The notes beneath the pieces were generated by a model. The model had not been told where the DNA came from. It did no database searches and saw only the letters and a program-made list of their open reading frames with translations. This document shows, piece after piece, positions 1-7,991 of a DNA stretch of 64,000 nucleotides (positions are counted from its first letter, which is position 1; every line of letters begins with the position of its first letter). The stretch comes from Planctomycetota bacterium (GTDB taxonomy: Bacteria > Planctomycetota > UBA1135 > UBA2386), in assembly GCA_020638655.1 (NCBI GenBank), contig JACKIC010000008.1:297928-361927 (forward strand), given 5' to 3'. The translations under genes were made by a program, and so were the position numbers.

Positions 1-1
1 G

Positions 2-811
2 CCCGGCGACTACATGCTGAACGCCCTGCGCGGCACGATCCTGCTCAAGACCAGTGAGAGCGCCGCCGGCACCGACCACCGCCTCCTCGACGAGGCCACC
101 GCGGAACTCGAGAAGGTCTTCGAGACCCGCTCGGCCAACCGCCACGAGCCGTATCTGCTCCTTCACTACGCCCTGGCGCGCCAGAAGCAGGGTCGCCGCC
201 ACCTCGGCGAGGCGATCCGCCTGCGCGATCAGGCGACGCGCGCGCCGGCCGATGCCGCCAAGGACTTCCGCAACAAGGCGGCCGACGAACAGGCGCTCGC
301 GCTGACCGAACTCGAGGCCGCGCGCAAGCTGCTCGACGTACTGGTCGACCGTGGTGAAGTGCTGCGCCTCGCGCACTATCACCAGTTCCAGATCGCGCTC
401 GACCTCGGCGACAAGAAGGCCGCCGACGAGCACGCCACCGCCTATCTCGTGCAGATGGCCAAGGAGCAGGAGTACCTCGAGAAGGAGATCGAGCGCACCC
501 CGAACCTCGCCTACGAACGACAGCAGGTCGAGCAGCAGAAGCAGCTGCGCAACGAGGAGCTGCTGGCGCGCGTCGTGCTGGCGCAGATGTACTACGACGA
601 GAAGGCCTACGAGAAGTCCCGCAAGATGCTCGACCGCGTGCTCGAACTCGACCCGTCGCGCAGCGTCGACTACTACAACCGCGGCCGGGTGCTCATGGCG
701 CTCGGCGAGAAGGCGCTCGCCAAGGCCGACTTCCGCAAGTTCCTCGCGACCACCGACCTGCCGACGACCAGCGACAAGACGACGCTGGCGCTGCGCGCGC
801 TCGACCAGTGA
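2..811 (+). CDS. TPR-repeat protein (5' end outside window)
   Basis: The reading frame is open to the left edge, so the N-terminus is missing; the first internal ATG is at 14. The visible part is helical and rich in Glu, Lys, Ala and Arg. Its last 70 residues look like tetratricopeptide repeats: a segment beginning AQMYYDEKAYEKS, followed by LELDPSRSVDYYNRGRVL with the usual small-aromatic spacing. TPR proteins are scaffolds for protein-protein contacts; nothing here identifies a partner. The stop codon lies one base before the GTG of rnpA, so it is probably co-transcribed with rnpA and yidD. Confidence 0.75.
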   Translation, partial: PGDYMLNALRGTILLKTSESAAGTDHRLLDEATAELEKVFETRSANRHEPYLLLHYALARQKQGRRHLGEAIRLRDQATRAPADAAKDFRNKAADEQALALTELEAARKLLDVLVDRGEVLRLAHYHQFQIALDLGDKKAADEHATAYLVQMAKEQEYLEKEIERTPNLAYERQQVEQQKQLRNEELLARVVLAQMYYDEKAYEKSRKMLDRVLELDPSRSVDYYNRGRVLMALGEKALAKADFRKFLATTDLPTTSDKTTLALRALDQ

Positions 812-812
812 G

Positions 813-1247
813 GTGGGCGACCCGACCGGCAACCCGCCCGCGACGCTGCCCGGCAGCCTGCGGCTGAAGACCCAGCAGCACTTCCGCCGCGTCTACCAGC
901 GCGGGCGCCGCGCCGCGGGCCGCTGGCTCACGGTCGTGGTCTGCCCGCGGGGCGAGGTCGAGCCCGGCCCGCGCGTCGGCCTGTCGGTCAGCAAGGACCA
1001 CGGCGGCGCCGTGCGACGCAACAAGCTCAAGCGCCTGTTCCGCGAAGCGTTCCGGCTCGAACGGCACCAGCTCCCGGGGCACGTCGACCTGGTGATGATC
1101 CCGCGCAAGCGCGACGAGGACTTCCCGCTCGGCGAGCTGCGCCGCGAGCTCGTCGACCTGTGCCGCAAGGCGCTCGCGAGCAAGCCCCAGGGCCGCGACC
1201 GGGGACGCGCGCGGCCGCGCCGCGACGAGCAGGAGGACCGCTCGTGA
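813..1247 (+). CDS. rnpA: Ribonuclease P protein component
   Basis: RnpA is the protein subunit that helps the RNase P ribozyme bind and cut tRNA 5' leaders. The core is clear: LKTQQHFRRVYQRGRR at the N-terminus, then RVGLSVSKDHGGAVRRNK and LKRLFREAFR, which correspond to the family RNR motif and RNA-binding helix. The frame is open much further upstream, but a GTG at 813 directly after the TPR gene stop gives 144 residues, close to the usual 110-130 plus a basic tail rich in Arg. The stop overlaps the GTG of yidD. The usual rpmH neighbour is not upstream; a TPR gene takes its place. Confidence 0.93.
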   Translation: MGDPTGNPPATLPGSLRLKTQQHFRRVYQRGRRAAGRWLTVVVCPRGEVEPGPRVGLSVSKDHGGAVRRNKLKRLFREAFRLERHQLPGHVDLVMIPRKRDEDFPLGELRRELVDLCRKALASKPQGRDRGRARPRRDEQEDRS

Positions 1248-1495
1248 AGTGGCTGCTGATGCTGCCGGTATGGCTCTACCGCCGCTGCATCTCGCCGTGG
1301 AAGCCGCGCACGTGCCGCTTCGACCCGACCTGCTCGCAGTACGCGCTGCAGGCCCTGCGCCGGCGCGGCGCGATCGTCGGCAGCTGGCTGACGATCCGGC
1401 GGCTGCTGCGCTGCCACCCGTACTGCGAAGGCGGCTACGACCCGGTGCCCGACGCACCCGCGCCGCGCGACGCCGCCGCGCGCACGCGCAGCTGA
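1244..1495 (+). CDS. yidD: Membrane protein insertion efficiency factor YidD
   Basis: YidD is a small membrane-associated protein linked to YidC-dependent insertion and usually encoded just after rnpA, as here. The 83-residue product carries the family signature CRFDPTCSQYALQAL followed by RCHPYCEGGYDPVP. The GTG start at 1244 overlaps the rnpA stop in GTGA and has a strong AGGAGG at 1231-1236, so translation is coupled and the start is well supported. yidC itself is not downstream; the next gene is on the opposite strand. Confidence 0.95.
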   Translation: MKWLLMLPVWLYRRCISPWKPRTCRFDPTCSQYALQALRRRGAIVGSWLTIRRLLRCHPYCEGGYDPVPDAPAPRDAAARTRS

Positions 1496-1921
1496 TCACG
1501 GCGCGTCGCCGGGCCACGGATCGATCGCCGCGGCGGCCACGATCACGCGCGACCCCGCGCGCACCAGGCCATCGGGGCGGTTGCCGTCCAACAGCAGACG
1601 CTGCAGCTGCTGGTCGTCGACGAACCAGGCCGGATCGACGCGCGTCGGCACCTCGCAGCGCGCGAGCACCGACGGGTCGTCGCCGAGCACCGTCCAGGGC
1701 GGACCGTCGGCGACCGCGGGCGCGAGGGCTCCACCGGCGCCGTCCGCCGCGCGCCACCACCACGGTGAGGCGGCCGACAACACCAACAGCAACACCGCGG
1801 CGCCGCGCGCAGCCAGGCGCCGCCGTCGCCGCCAGCGCACCGCGCCGAGCAGTTCGGGCAACGCCTCTTGCCGGCGGCGCATCGCCGCGGCGCTGAGCAT
1901 CCTCTCGTGATCATTCGACAT
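1496..1921 (-). CDS. Single-pass membrane protein, last gene of an ECF sigma operon
   Basis: The 141-residue product has a short cytoplasmic N-terminus, a run of arginines (WRRRRRLAARG), one hydrophobic segment at about residues 38-55 and an extracytoplasmic C-terminal domain of about 85 residues. I do not recognise the family and see no zinc-binding anti-sigma motif. Its ATG lies 11 bases inside the end of the preceding sigma gene, so the two are translationally coupled. By position it could be a membrane-bound regulator of that sigma factor, but this rests on context only. Confidence 0.7.
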   Translation of the reverse strand: MSNDHERMLSAAAMRRRQEALPELLGAVRWRRRRRLAARGAAVLLLVLSAASPWWWRAADGAGGALAPAVADGPPWTVLGDDPSVLARCEVPTRVDPAWFVDDQQLQRLLLDGNRPDGLVRAGSRVIVAAAAIDPWPGDAP

Positions 1922-2498
1922 GCCACCACTCCGCGGCCTTCTGCCGCAACTTCGAAAGCGCCCGCCGCAGCCGCCCGTGGGCCGCGTCGGCGCCGAGCCC
2001 CAGCGTCGACCCCACCGCCACCACCGACGCGCCATCGCCGAACCGCGCCAACAACAGCGCGCGGTCGGTTTCGTCCATCTCCTCGAGCCGCGCGCCGAGC
2101 CAGCGCTGGCGCTCGGCGGCGGCGAGGCCCAGCCACGGTTCGTACCGGTCGAGTTCATCCGCCCCGGCCGTCGCGTCCTGCTCGCGCCGGCGCCGACGCT
2201 GCTCCTGACGCACCTGGTCGGTGACGCGCCGGAACACCACCGTGCCGAGCCAGGCCGCGACGGCGGCCTCGTCGGCCAGGCCAGGCAGCTTGCGGGCCAC
2301 GGTCAACATCACCTCGTGCACCACATCGAGGCAGAAGCTCTCGTCGCGGCGGCTCGCCGCGCGCGCCAGCGCCAACGTCGGCGCGAACCAGTGTTCGTAG
2401 AACGCCGTGAACGCCGCCTCGTCGCCCGCCGCGATGCGGCGCGACAAGGCGGCGCTGTCGATCGCCGCGGCGCGGCGAGGATCAAGTTCGCTGCCCAA
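1911..2498 (-). CDS. ECF-type RNA polymerase sigma factor
   Basis: An alternative sigma factor of about 195 residues. Region 2 runs from the ISRRIAAGDEAAFTAFYEHW-like segment (TTG-derived N-terminus) through CLDVVHEVMLTVARKL. Region 4 contains LEEMDETDRALLLARF and a helix-turn-helix in VVAVGSTLGLGADAAHGRLR. The frame begins with a TTG at 2498 and contains no ATG near the N-terminus, so the exact start is uncertain. It lies 21 bases after an STN-like secreted-protein gene and overlaps the membrane-protein gene that follows, making a three-gene operon. Its cognate promoter is not identified here. Confidence 0.85.
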   Translation of the reverse strand: MGSELDPRRAAAIDSAALSRRIAAGDEAAFTAFYEHWFAPTLALARAASRRDESFCLDVVHEVMLTVARKLPGLADEAAVAAWLGTVVFRRVTDQVRQEQRRRRREQDATAGADELDRYEPWLGLAAAERQRWLGARLEEMDETDRALLLARFGDGASVVAVGSTLGLGADAAHGRLRRALSKLRQKAAEWWHVE

Positions 2499-2519
2499 GG
2501 CTGGGGTGCCCCAGGTGGT

Positions 2520-3227
2520 TCAGCGGCGGCGATCGGGTCCCGCAGTTTCCTGCGGGCTGCTGCCGCGACCCGGGCGCGGCGCGCCGCGGTCGTTCTCGAG
2601 CACGTTCAGCAGCATCTCGACGCCGGCCTGCTGCCCGGCGTTGCCGCGCACGATCAGCAGCCCCGAGTCGCGGTGGAAGCGCAGCACCGGCGGATTCTTG
2701 TCGTCCTGGTTGGCCGCCTCGATCGCCGACAGCACCGTCTCGACGCGCATCGGCTCGACGCCCCCCGGCTGGCGGGCAGCGTCGGTCAGGCGGGCGAGAG
2801 AGTAGACCTTCGAGAAAGTCGTGAGTCCGCCGCCGCTGCTGCTCTGGTTGCTGGTCGCGCGCGTCGCCCGCGTCGGCTTGTCGCTGGTGACGATCGAGTA
2901 GACCGGCTCGCCTGGCCCGTTGTAGTCCCTCACGCGGACCTCGTAGTCGGATTCGGCGACCTCGCAGGCGCCCTGCAGGGCCTGCTCCAGACCGGCGTTG
3001 CGCAGGTCGATCGGCGGCAGCACCGCTTCGGCCGCGCGCGTCGCGACGACGATGTTGGCCTTGGGCTGCACCACGCGAACCTCACGCACGAACTTCTCGA
3101 GCGTGCCGCCGCCGAACTGCAGGGTCACGGTGACGGCCGCAGGGCGCGGCGGCGCGGGTTGGGCCTCCTGCTGGGCGGACAACAGGCAGGTGAGGCAGAG
3201 AGCAGCGGCGGCGTTGGCGACGTTCAT
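2520..3227 (-). CDS. Secreted STN/secretin N-domain-like protein
   Basis: A 235-residue exported protein. The ATG at 3227 is followed by a signal peptide (NVANAAAALCLTCLLSAQQ). The mature part has two recognisable segments: an STN-like N-domain (GTLEKFVREVRVVQPKANIV, PPIDLRNAGLEQAL) and a second fold ending in LRFHRDSGLLIVRGNA plus a helix, similar to secretin N-domains. No secretin barrel follows. It is the first gene of the operon with the ECF sigma factor, which suggests an envelope-sensing role; that is inference. The C-terminal tail is disordered and rich in Arg, Pro and Gly. Confidence 0.7.
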   Translation of the reverse strand: MNVANAAAALCLTCLLSAQQEAQPAPPRPAAVTVTLQFGGGTLEKFVREVRVVQPKANIVVATRAAEAVLPPIDLRNAGLEQALQGACEVAESDYEVRVRDYNGPGEPVYSIVTSDKPTRATRATSNQSSSGGGLTTFSKVYSLARLTDAARQPGGVEPMRVETVLSAIEAANQDDKNPPVLRFHRDSGLLIVRGNAGQQAGVEMLLNVLENDRGAPRPGRGSSPQETAGPDRRR

Positions 3228-3329
3228 GGTCCTTGGTGGTAGTGGGTTCTGATTCCACCCCACAGACGTCGCTGCCGCGCCGATCCGTCGCCGGGGCCGC
3301 GAAAAACCGCGGCCCCGGGGCGGCGCGCC

Positions 3330-4460
3330 CTACTTCTTGGCGTCCTTCTCGGCCTGCTCGACCAGCGTCGCGATCGCTTCGTCGAGCACCTCGTTGCCGG
3401 GACTGCCAACCCACTTGTGCCGGATCACACCCTCGTGATCGATCACGTACAGGGTCGGCCAACCGCGCACGTTCCACTTGCTGGGGATCGGCCCCGACGT
3501 GCCCTTGTCGCCGCACCAGAACGAGCGCCAGGTGACGCCCATGTCCGCGGCTTCGGCATGGAAGTAGTCCTTGTCCTTGTCACTGTTGACGCCGAGCAAG
3601 GCGAACGGCTTGTCCTTCATCTTCTCCACGAGCGACCGCTCGTGCGGGATCATGGCCCGGCAAGGGCCTCACCAGAATCCCCAGAAGTCGAGCAGCACGA
3701 CCTTGCCGCGGTAGTCCGCGAGCCGGAACGCGACACCCTCGATGTCCGCGCCCTGGATGTCGGGCGCGACCATGCCGATCTGCAGGTTCTCCTGCTCGAA
3801 GCGCGGCGCGGCGATGCGGTCCGCGAGGTCGCTGCCGGCGGCGAGCTTCTCGGCGTCGACGAGCATCTTCTCGGCTGTCTGCTTGTCCTCGGCCGTGGCG
3901 TTGCGGTTGCGCTGCAGGCTCTGCGCCTGCCAGTACATCGCCCACGCCTTGGCGACCGGGTCCTCGTTCTCGGCGACCACGCGGTCGAGGAAGGCGGCGC
4001 CCTTCTCGGCGCCGAGGTAGCGCGTCAGCGACATCGCGTTCTCGAGCAACGGCACGATCGCCGCGCTCGTGATGTAATCCTGCTCGACGCGTTCGACCAC
4101 GGTCAGCGCCGTGTCCTTGTCGCCGAAGTTGGCCACCGCGAAGACGTAGAACGGCATCGCGCCGTCCTTGCCGGCCTGGTCGGCCAGTTCGAGCGCGCGC
4201 GCGCCGAACGCCTTGCCGTCGGGCCGCGTCAGCTTGCTGCTGAGCTCGCGCAGCTTGGCCGAATCGCGGGCATCGCGCGCGGCTTTGTATTCGTCGGTCG
4301 CCTGGAGCTCCTTGAGCGCCGCGCGATAGTCGCGGTTGGCCGCCGTCCAGTCGGCGACCAGCTTGTCGTACCCGGCGCGTTGCGCGGTCGCGTCCGCAGC
4401 CTGGGCTGGAACGAAGACCGAGAGCAGCAGCGCCGCGAGCACGGATCGGGTCATGTTCAT
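3330..4460 (-). CDS. TlpA-like thioredoxin-fold protein, probable selenoprotein (Sec264, UGPC)
   Basis: The frame runs from ATG 4460 to the stop at 3330, interrupted only by a TGA at 3669-3671. Upstream of it are a signal peptide (MTRSVLAALLLSVFVPAQA), about 210 helical residues, and the start of a redoxin domain (GKVVLLDFWGFW). Downstream, in the same frame, come GPCRAMIPHERSLVEKM, FALLGVNSDKDKD and the cis-Pro segment GWPTLYVID. The TGA therefore sits exactly where the first Cys of the WCGPC active site belongs. Reading it as selenocysteine restores a 376-residue exported thiol-redox protein with Sec264 and Cys267. Families of this kind use CxxC or UxxC to reduce or exchange disulfides. A nonsense mutation or sequencing error is the alternative, but everything on both sides is intact. 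Confidence 0.8.
3627..3644 (-). promoter_or_regulatory. SECIS-like hairpin downstream of the in-frame TGA
   Basis: The mRNA reads CACGAGCGGUCGCUCGUG here: seven to eight perfect base pairs closing a loop that contains GGUC. The first loop G lies 32 nucleotides after the UGA, within the range reported for bacterial SECIS elements (about 16-37), and the GGUC loop recalls the one SelB recognises in E. coli fdhF. The hairpin is inside codons for HERSLV and uses CGG for Arg where this window usually prefers CGC. Its role is inferred from position and shape. Confidence 0.6.
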
Positions 4461-4559
4461 GATCGGTCCTGTCGCACCACGAGTGCATGCCGGAGGGCGC
4501 CGGCTCGCTGCCGGAGGGGGCACCGGCCAAGGCGCCGACCATACGCCGCCCCCCACCGA

Positions 4560-5456
4560 TCAGTCGTCGCAGTTTGGTCCCGATGGTCCACCGGCCCCCG
4601 CGAGCACACCGAGCAGCGCCGCCAGGCTCAATACGTCCAGGCGGTTGTGCTCGAGCACGCGGTCCACGGGCCCGCTGCGATCGCGGATCCAGGCCAGGAA
4701 CGCTGCCGGCGCCTCACTGCCCGGCAGGTCGTCGTGACGTCGCAGCCCGAGCAGGTGCTCTTCGACGGTGCGCAGGCGCGCGTCGGGCAACACCTTGCCA
4801 TGGGAGCGCCGCACCAGGTGGTAGAGATCGAGATGCCGCGGTGTCAGCACCGGCGCCGCCACCTTGTGCACGGCCATGCGCGCGTGGATGCGGTGCCGGT
4901 CGTAGCTCTTGCCCACGAACGTCACCGGCACCGGCCGCTGTGCGAGCCGCGCGGCGACGTGCTCGAGCAACGCCGGCTCCTCGCCGAAGTCGCGCAGGAA
5001 CAGCTGTTCGAACACGAACTCGTCCCCTTCGAAGAAGCCCAGCCCGTAGGCGAAGACGACCGTGCCCGCCCCGCCGGCGAGCCCCGTGGTCTCGGTGTCG
5101 AGGAACAGGCACTCGTCGCTCGCCAACTGCGCGAAGCTCTCGTCCTTGGCCAGCGCCGCGAGCCGCTCGCAGTCCAGGTGTCGCGACGCGCCGAGTGCCA
5201 CCGCGCCGTGCACGTGCGACGCCGGGTAGCGCAGCTCGCGGCGCCAGAACGCGCCGTGCGCCGAGCGGCATTCCTCACCGTCAGGGAGCGCCACCGCCAG
5301 CCGCCGGCCGAGGCCGGGCTCGCCGGCCTCGAGACGCGCCTTGCGCCGCTGCAGGAACTCGCGCATGCCGCCAGCGGGCGCGGCGGGAGCCGGGACCGGC
5401 GACGCCTTGCCCAGCTTGAACGCGCGCCGCAGCCGATCGCGGTCCGGAGCTACCAC
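4560..5456 (-). CDS. mrfB: MrfB-like DEDD-family exonuclease (YprB)
   Basis: An RNase H-fold 3'-5' exonuclease domain protein of 298 residues. Motif I is LFLDTETTGL, followed by a middle region with VTFVGKSYDRHRI and HLDLYHLVRR, and the last motif is LEHNRLDVLSLAAL (His-x3-Asp). In Bacillus subtilis the YprB/MrfB protein acts with the helicase YprA/MrfA in repair of mitomycin C damage. Here the GTG at 5456 overlaps the stop of the helicase gene (TCGTGGTAG), the same order as in Bacillus, so the pair is very probably translated together. Confidence 0.85.
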   Translation of the reverse strand: MVAPDRDRLRRAFKLGKASPVPAPAAPAGGMREFLQRRKARLEAGEPGLGRRLAVALPDGEECRSAHGAFWRRELRYPASHVHGAVALGASRHLDCERLAALAKDESFAQLASDECLFLDTETTGLAGGAGTVVFAYGLGFFEGDEFVFEQLFLRDFGEEPALLEHVAARLAQRPVPVTFVGKSYDRHRIHARMAVHKVAAPVLTPRHLDLYHLVRRSHGKVLPDARLRTVEEHLLGLRRHDDLPGSEAPAAFLAWIRDRSGPVDRVLEHNRLDVLSLAALLGVLAGAGGPSGPNCDD

Positions 5457-7798
5457 GAGGCGCCCTCCGCGACACCCTCCGCCGCACCGCCTTCCCCCGC
5501 ACCACCGGCGGACGCGGCCGACGCCGCGAGCATGGCGCGCAGGATCGCGAGCGCGACGCCCTTGCTGCGATTGCCGAGGCTCGCCTGCGGCCCAACGCAC
5601 GAGGGACAACCGCTGCGGCAGCCGCATCGCTGCACCAGCTGCAGCGCCGCGGCGAGGATCTCGCGGTGCACCTCGAACAGGCGCTCCGCGAGCCCGACGC
5701 CGTTGGGGATGCGGTCGTAGAGGATCACGGCCGGCGCCTCGAAGTGCGGCTGCAGCGCCTCGGCGAGCACCTTGACGTCCCCCGGGTCGACGCGCACGAA
5801 CAGCGGCACCAGTCCCTGCAGCAGCTCGCCGACACCCTGCAGGCAGCTGGCTTCGCCGCCGCGGTCCAGGCCGAGCGCGCGCACCAGTTCGGGGCGCAGC
5901 ACCAGCGCGCAGGCCTCGGTCTCGAACTCCTCGGGCGGCAGGTCGATCTCGCCGACGCCGACGTTCTCGCGGCTGTAGAACTTGATCTTCTTGAAGCCCT
6001 TGGCGAGCGTGCTGACGTGCACCTCGCCGCGGTGCGCGGTGTAGCCCGCGAACTCCTGCTGCGCGTCGAGGTGCAGGATCTTGACCTCGGTCTCGGTGTC
6101 GGCCTGGGTGTAGTAGTCGGCGTCGATGCGGCGCACGAACGCGCGGCGGTCGGCGTAGTCGAAGCGCTCCACGAGCCAGGTGTCGCCCTGGTGACCGTAG
6201 ATCGCGCCCTGATAGACCTCGGTGATCGCCGACGGCCGGTCGATCTCGGCGAGGATCGTGCGGCTCTCGACGTCCTGGATCGTGACGTTGTCCATGTCGG
6301 CCGCCGTCAGGCTGACGCCATCGGCCGGGTAGGTGCGGTCGGCGTAGTGGTAGCGGCCGCCCTGGAACACGAGCACCCCGAGGTCGTGGGTCAGGAACTC
6401 GAGCACGTCGCGCACGCCCGCCGCCTCGCCGAAGCCCTCGGCGGGATCGATCGGCAGCTCGAACGCAGCGCAGCGCACGTGGTTGGTCAGGATGATCGCA
6501 TTGTCGGGGTCGATGCTGACCGCGTCGCGCGGCGCGTCGAACAGGTAGCCGGGGTTCTGCACCAGGTACTGGTCCATCGCCGCGCTGCGCGCCAGGAACA
6601 GCACCGCGCTCGCCTGCGAGCGCCGGCCGACGCGCCCCGCGCGCTGGAACGTGCTCGACACCGTGCCCGGGTAGCCGACCAGCACGCAGACGTCGAGGCT
6701 GCCGATGTCGACGCCGAGTTCGAGCGCGTTGGTCGAGACCACCGTGCGGATGCGCCCCTCGCGCAACCCCTTCTCGATCTTGCGCCGCAGGTTGGGCAGA
6801 TAACCGCCGCGGTAGCCGGTGACGCGTTCCTGATCGATGTGCCGCGCCGTCGCCTCGTCGCGCAGGTACTTGAGCAGCACCTCGGTCTGATTGCGCGAGC
6901 GCGCGAAGAAGATCGACTGCAGGTCGGTCTGCAGCAGCTTGCCGCCGAGCTGCCGCGCCGCCTCGCTGGCCGGCACGCGCATGCCCGAGGCCGGCGAGAT
7001 CAGCGCCGGATTGACGAACAGGTAGTGCTTGGTGCCGCGCGGACTGCCGTCCTCGTCGACGACGCGCACGGGCTTCTCGAACAGCCGCCGGCCGTGTTCG
7101 CCGGCGTTGCTGATCGTCGCCGAGGCGCCGCAGAACACCGGGTCGCTGCCGTAGTGCCGGCAGATGCGCCGCAACCGCCGCAGCACGTTGGCGACGTGCG
7201 AGCCGTAGATGCCCGACAGCGTGTGCAGTTCGTCGACGACCACGAACCGCAGCCCCGTGAACAGGCCCTGCCACTTGGTGTGGTTCGGCAGGATGCCGGC
7301 GTGCAGCATGTGCGGGTTGGTCAGCACCAGCGTGCCGCGTTCGCGCAGCGCCGAACGCACGGCGGGCGGCGTGTCGCCGTCGTAGACCGCGACGGTGAGC
7401 TCCTCCTGCCCGGCGGCGGCGAGCAGCCCCTCGAGATCGGCCATCTGGTCCCGCGCCAGCGCCTTGGTCGGATACAGGTAGAGCGCCCGGGCATCGAGGC
7501 CGTCGCGCAGCAGCGCGTCGAGCACCGGCAGGTGGTAGGCGAGCGACTTGCCCGACGCGGTCGACGTCGCGATCACCGCGTCGCGACCCGCGTGCAGGTG
7601 GTCGGCGCACTCGCGCTGGTGCGAGTACAGCTCGACGATGCCCCGCGCGTGCAGCGCCTCGCCGAGGGCCGGGTGCAGCCACCCGGGGAACGGCGCCATG
7701 CGCGCCGGCCGCGCCTCGACGCGGTGCATCGCGTCGATCGTGCCGACCGCCTCGTCACGCTGCTCGCGCAGCTGCCGCACGAACGTGCTCAGGTCCAC
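5450..7798 (-). CDS. mrfA: MrfA-like DEAD/H-box helicase with C-terminal Cys cluster (YprA)
   Basis: A superfamily 2 helicase of 782 residues from the GTG at 7798. Visible motifs are Walker A in ATSTASGKSLAYH, the DEAH-type box VVVDELHTL, motif III GASATIS, and the C-terminal RecA motifs SIFFARSRNQTE and FQRAGRVGRRSQAS. The C-terminus has the DUF1998-type four-Cys cluster RCGCRSGCPSCVG. The Bacillus homologue MrfA is a 3'-5' helicase needed with MrfB for excision-independent repair of mitomycin lesions; that function is transferred from the family. The start is uncertain: the frame is open to 7894, but the GTG at 7798 gives the usual length. Confidence 0.88.
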   Translation of the reverse strand: MDLSTFVRQLREQRDEAVGTIDAMHRVEARPARMAPFPGWLHPALGEALHARGIVELYSHQRECADHLHAGRDAVIATSTASGKSLAYHLPVLDALLRDGLDARALYLYPTKALARDQMADLEGLLAAAGQEELTVAVYDGDTPPAVRSALRERGTLVLTNPHMLHAGILPNHTKWQGLFTGLRFVVVDELHTLSGIYGSHVANVLRRLRRICRHYGSDPVFCGASATISNAGEHGRRLFEKPVRVVDEDGSPRGTKHYLFVNPALISPASGMRVPASEAARQLGGKLLQTDLQSIFFARSRNQTEVLLKYLRDEATARHIDQERVTGYRGGYLPNLRRKIEKGLREGRIRTVVSTNALELGVDIGSLDVCVLVGYPGTVSSTFQRAGRVGRRSQASAVLFLARSAAMDQYLVQNPGYLFDAPRDAVSIDPDNAIILTNHVRCAAFELPIDPAEGFGEAAGVRDVLEFLTHDLGVLVFQGGRYHYADRTYPADGVSLTAADMDNVTIQDVESRTILAEIDRPSAITEVYQGAIYGHQGDTWLVERFDYADRRAFVRRIDADYYTQADTETEVKILHLDAQQEFAGYTAHRGEVHVSTLAKGFKKIKFYSRENVGVGEIDLPPEEFETEACALVLRPELVRALGLDRGGEASCLQGVGELLQGLVPLFVRVDPGDVKVLAEALQPHFEAPAVILYDRIPNGVGLAERLFEVHREILAAALQLVQRCGCRSGCPSCVGPQASLGNRSKGVALAILRAMLAASAASAGGAGEGGAAEGVAEGASW

Positions 7799-7902
7799 GG
7801 CGAGGCCCCCGCCGCAGCCGCTTCGATCCAGGATCCGCCCATGGCGGGCACTGTAGCGAGCGACCGAACAGAAGCCAAACATGCCGCGGGACACACCAAC
7901 GA

Positions 7903-7939
7903 AACAGGCCAGCGCTCCGGGCGGGAGTGCTGGCCTGTT
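7903..7939 (-). terminator. Stem-loop terminator after the first PKD-protein gene
   Basis: The arms AACAGGCCAGC and GCTGGCCTGTT form an 11-bp GC-rich stem about 50 bases beyond the stop codon at 7992. No clear U-tract follows. It separates the PKD gene from mrfA. Confidence 0.6.
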
Positions 7940-7991
7940 CGAGGCGGGAGCGGGCGGCGCGACGCCGCACGCTCCGACCGGGGGACCGGAC

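Noticed and set aside
3654..3668. Hairpin GGCCC-UUGCC-GGGCC immediately after the in-frame UGA, as the SECIS
   Set aside because: Its loop is only about eight bases from the UGA, too close for a bacterial SECIS; the hairpin at 3627-3644 fits better.
3330..4460. Reading the thioredoxin gene as two genes or a nonsense-broken pseudogene
   Set aside because: The break is a single TGA precisely at a redox Cys, with the same frame and full conservation on both sides and no start signal for a second gene; it stays as an alternative only.
3417..5720. Long plus-strand frame across the thioredoxin and mrfB genes
   Set aside because: It crosses several well-supported minus-strand genes and has shadow composition.
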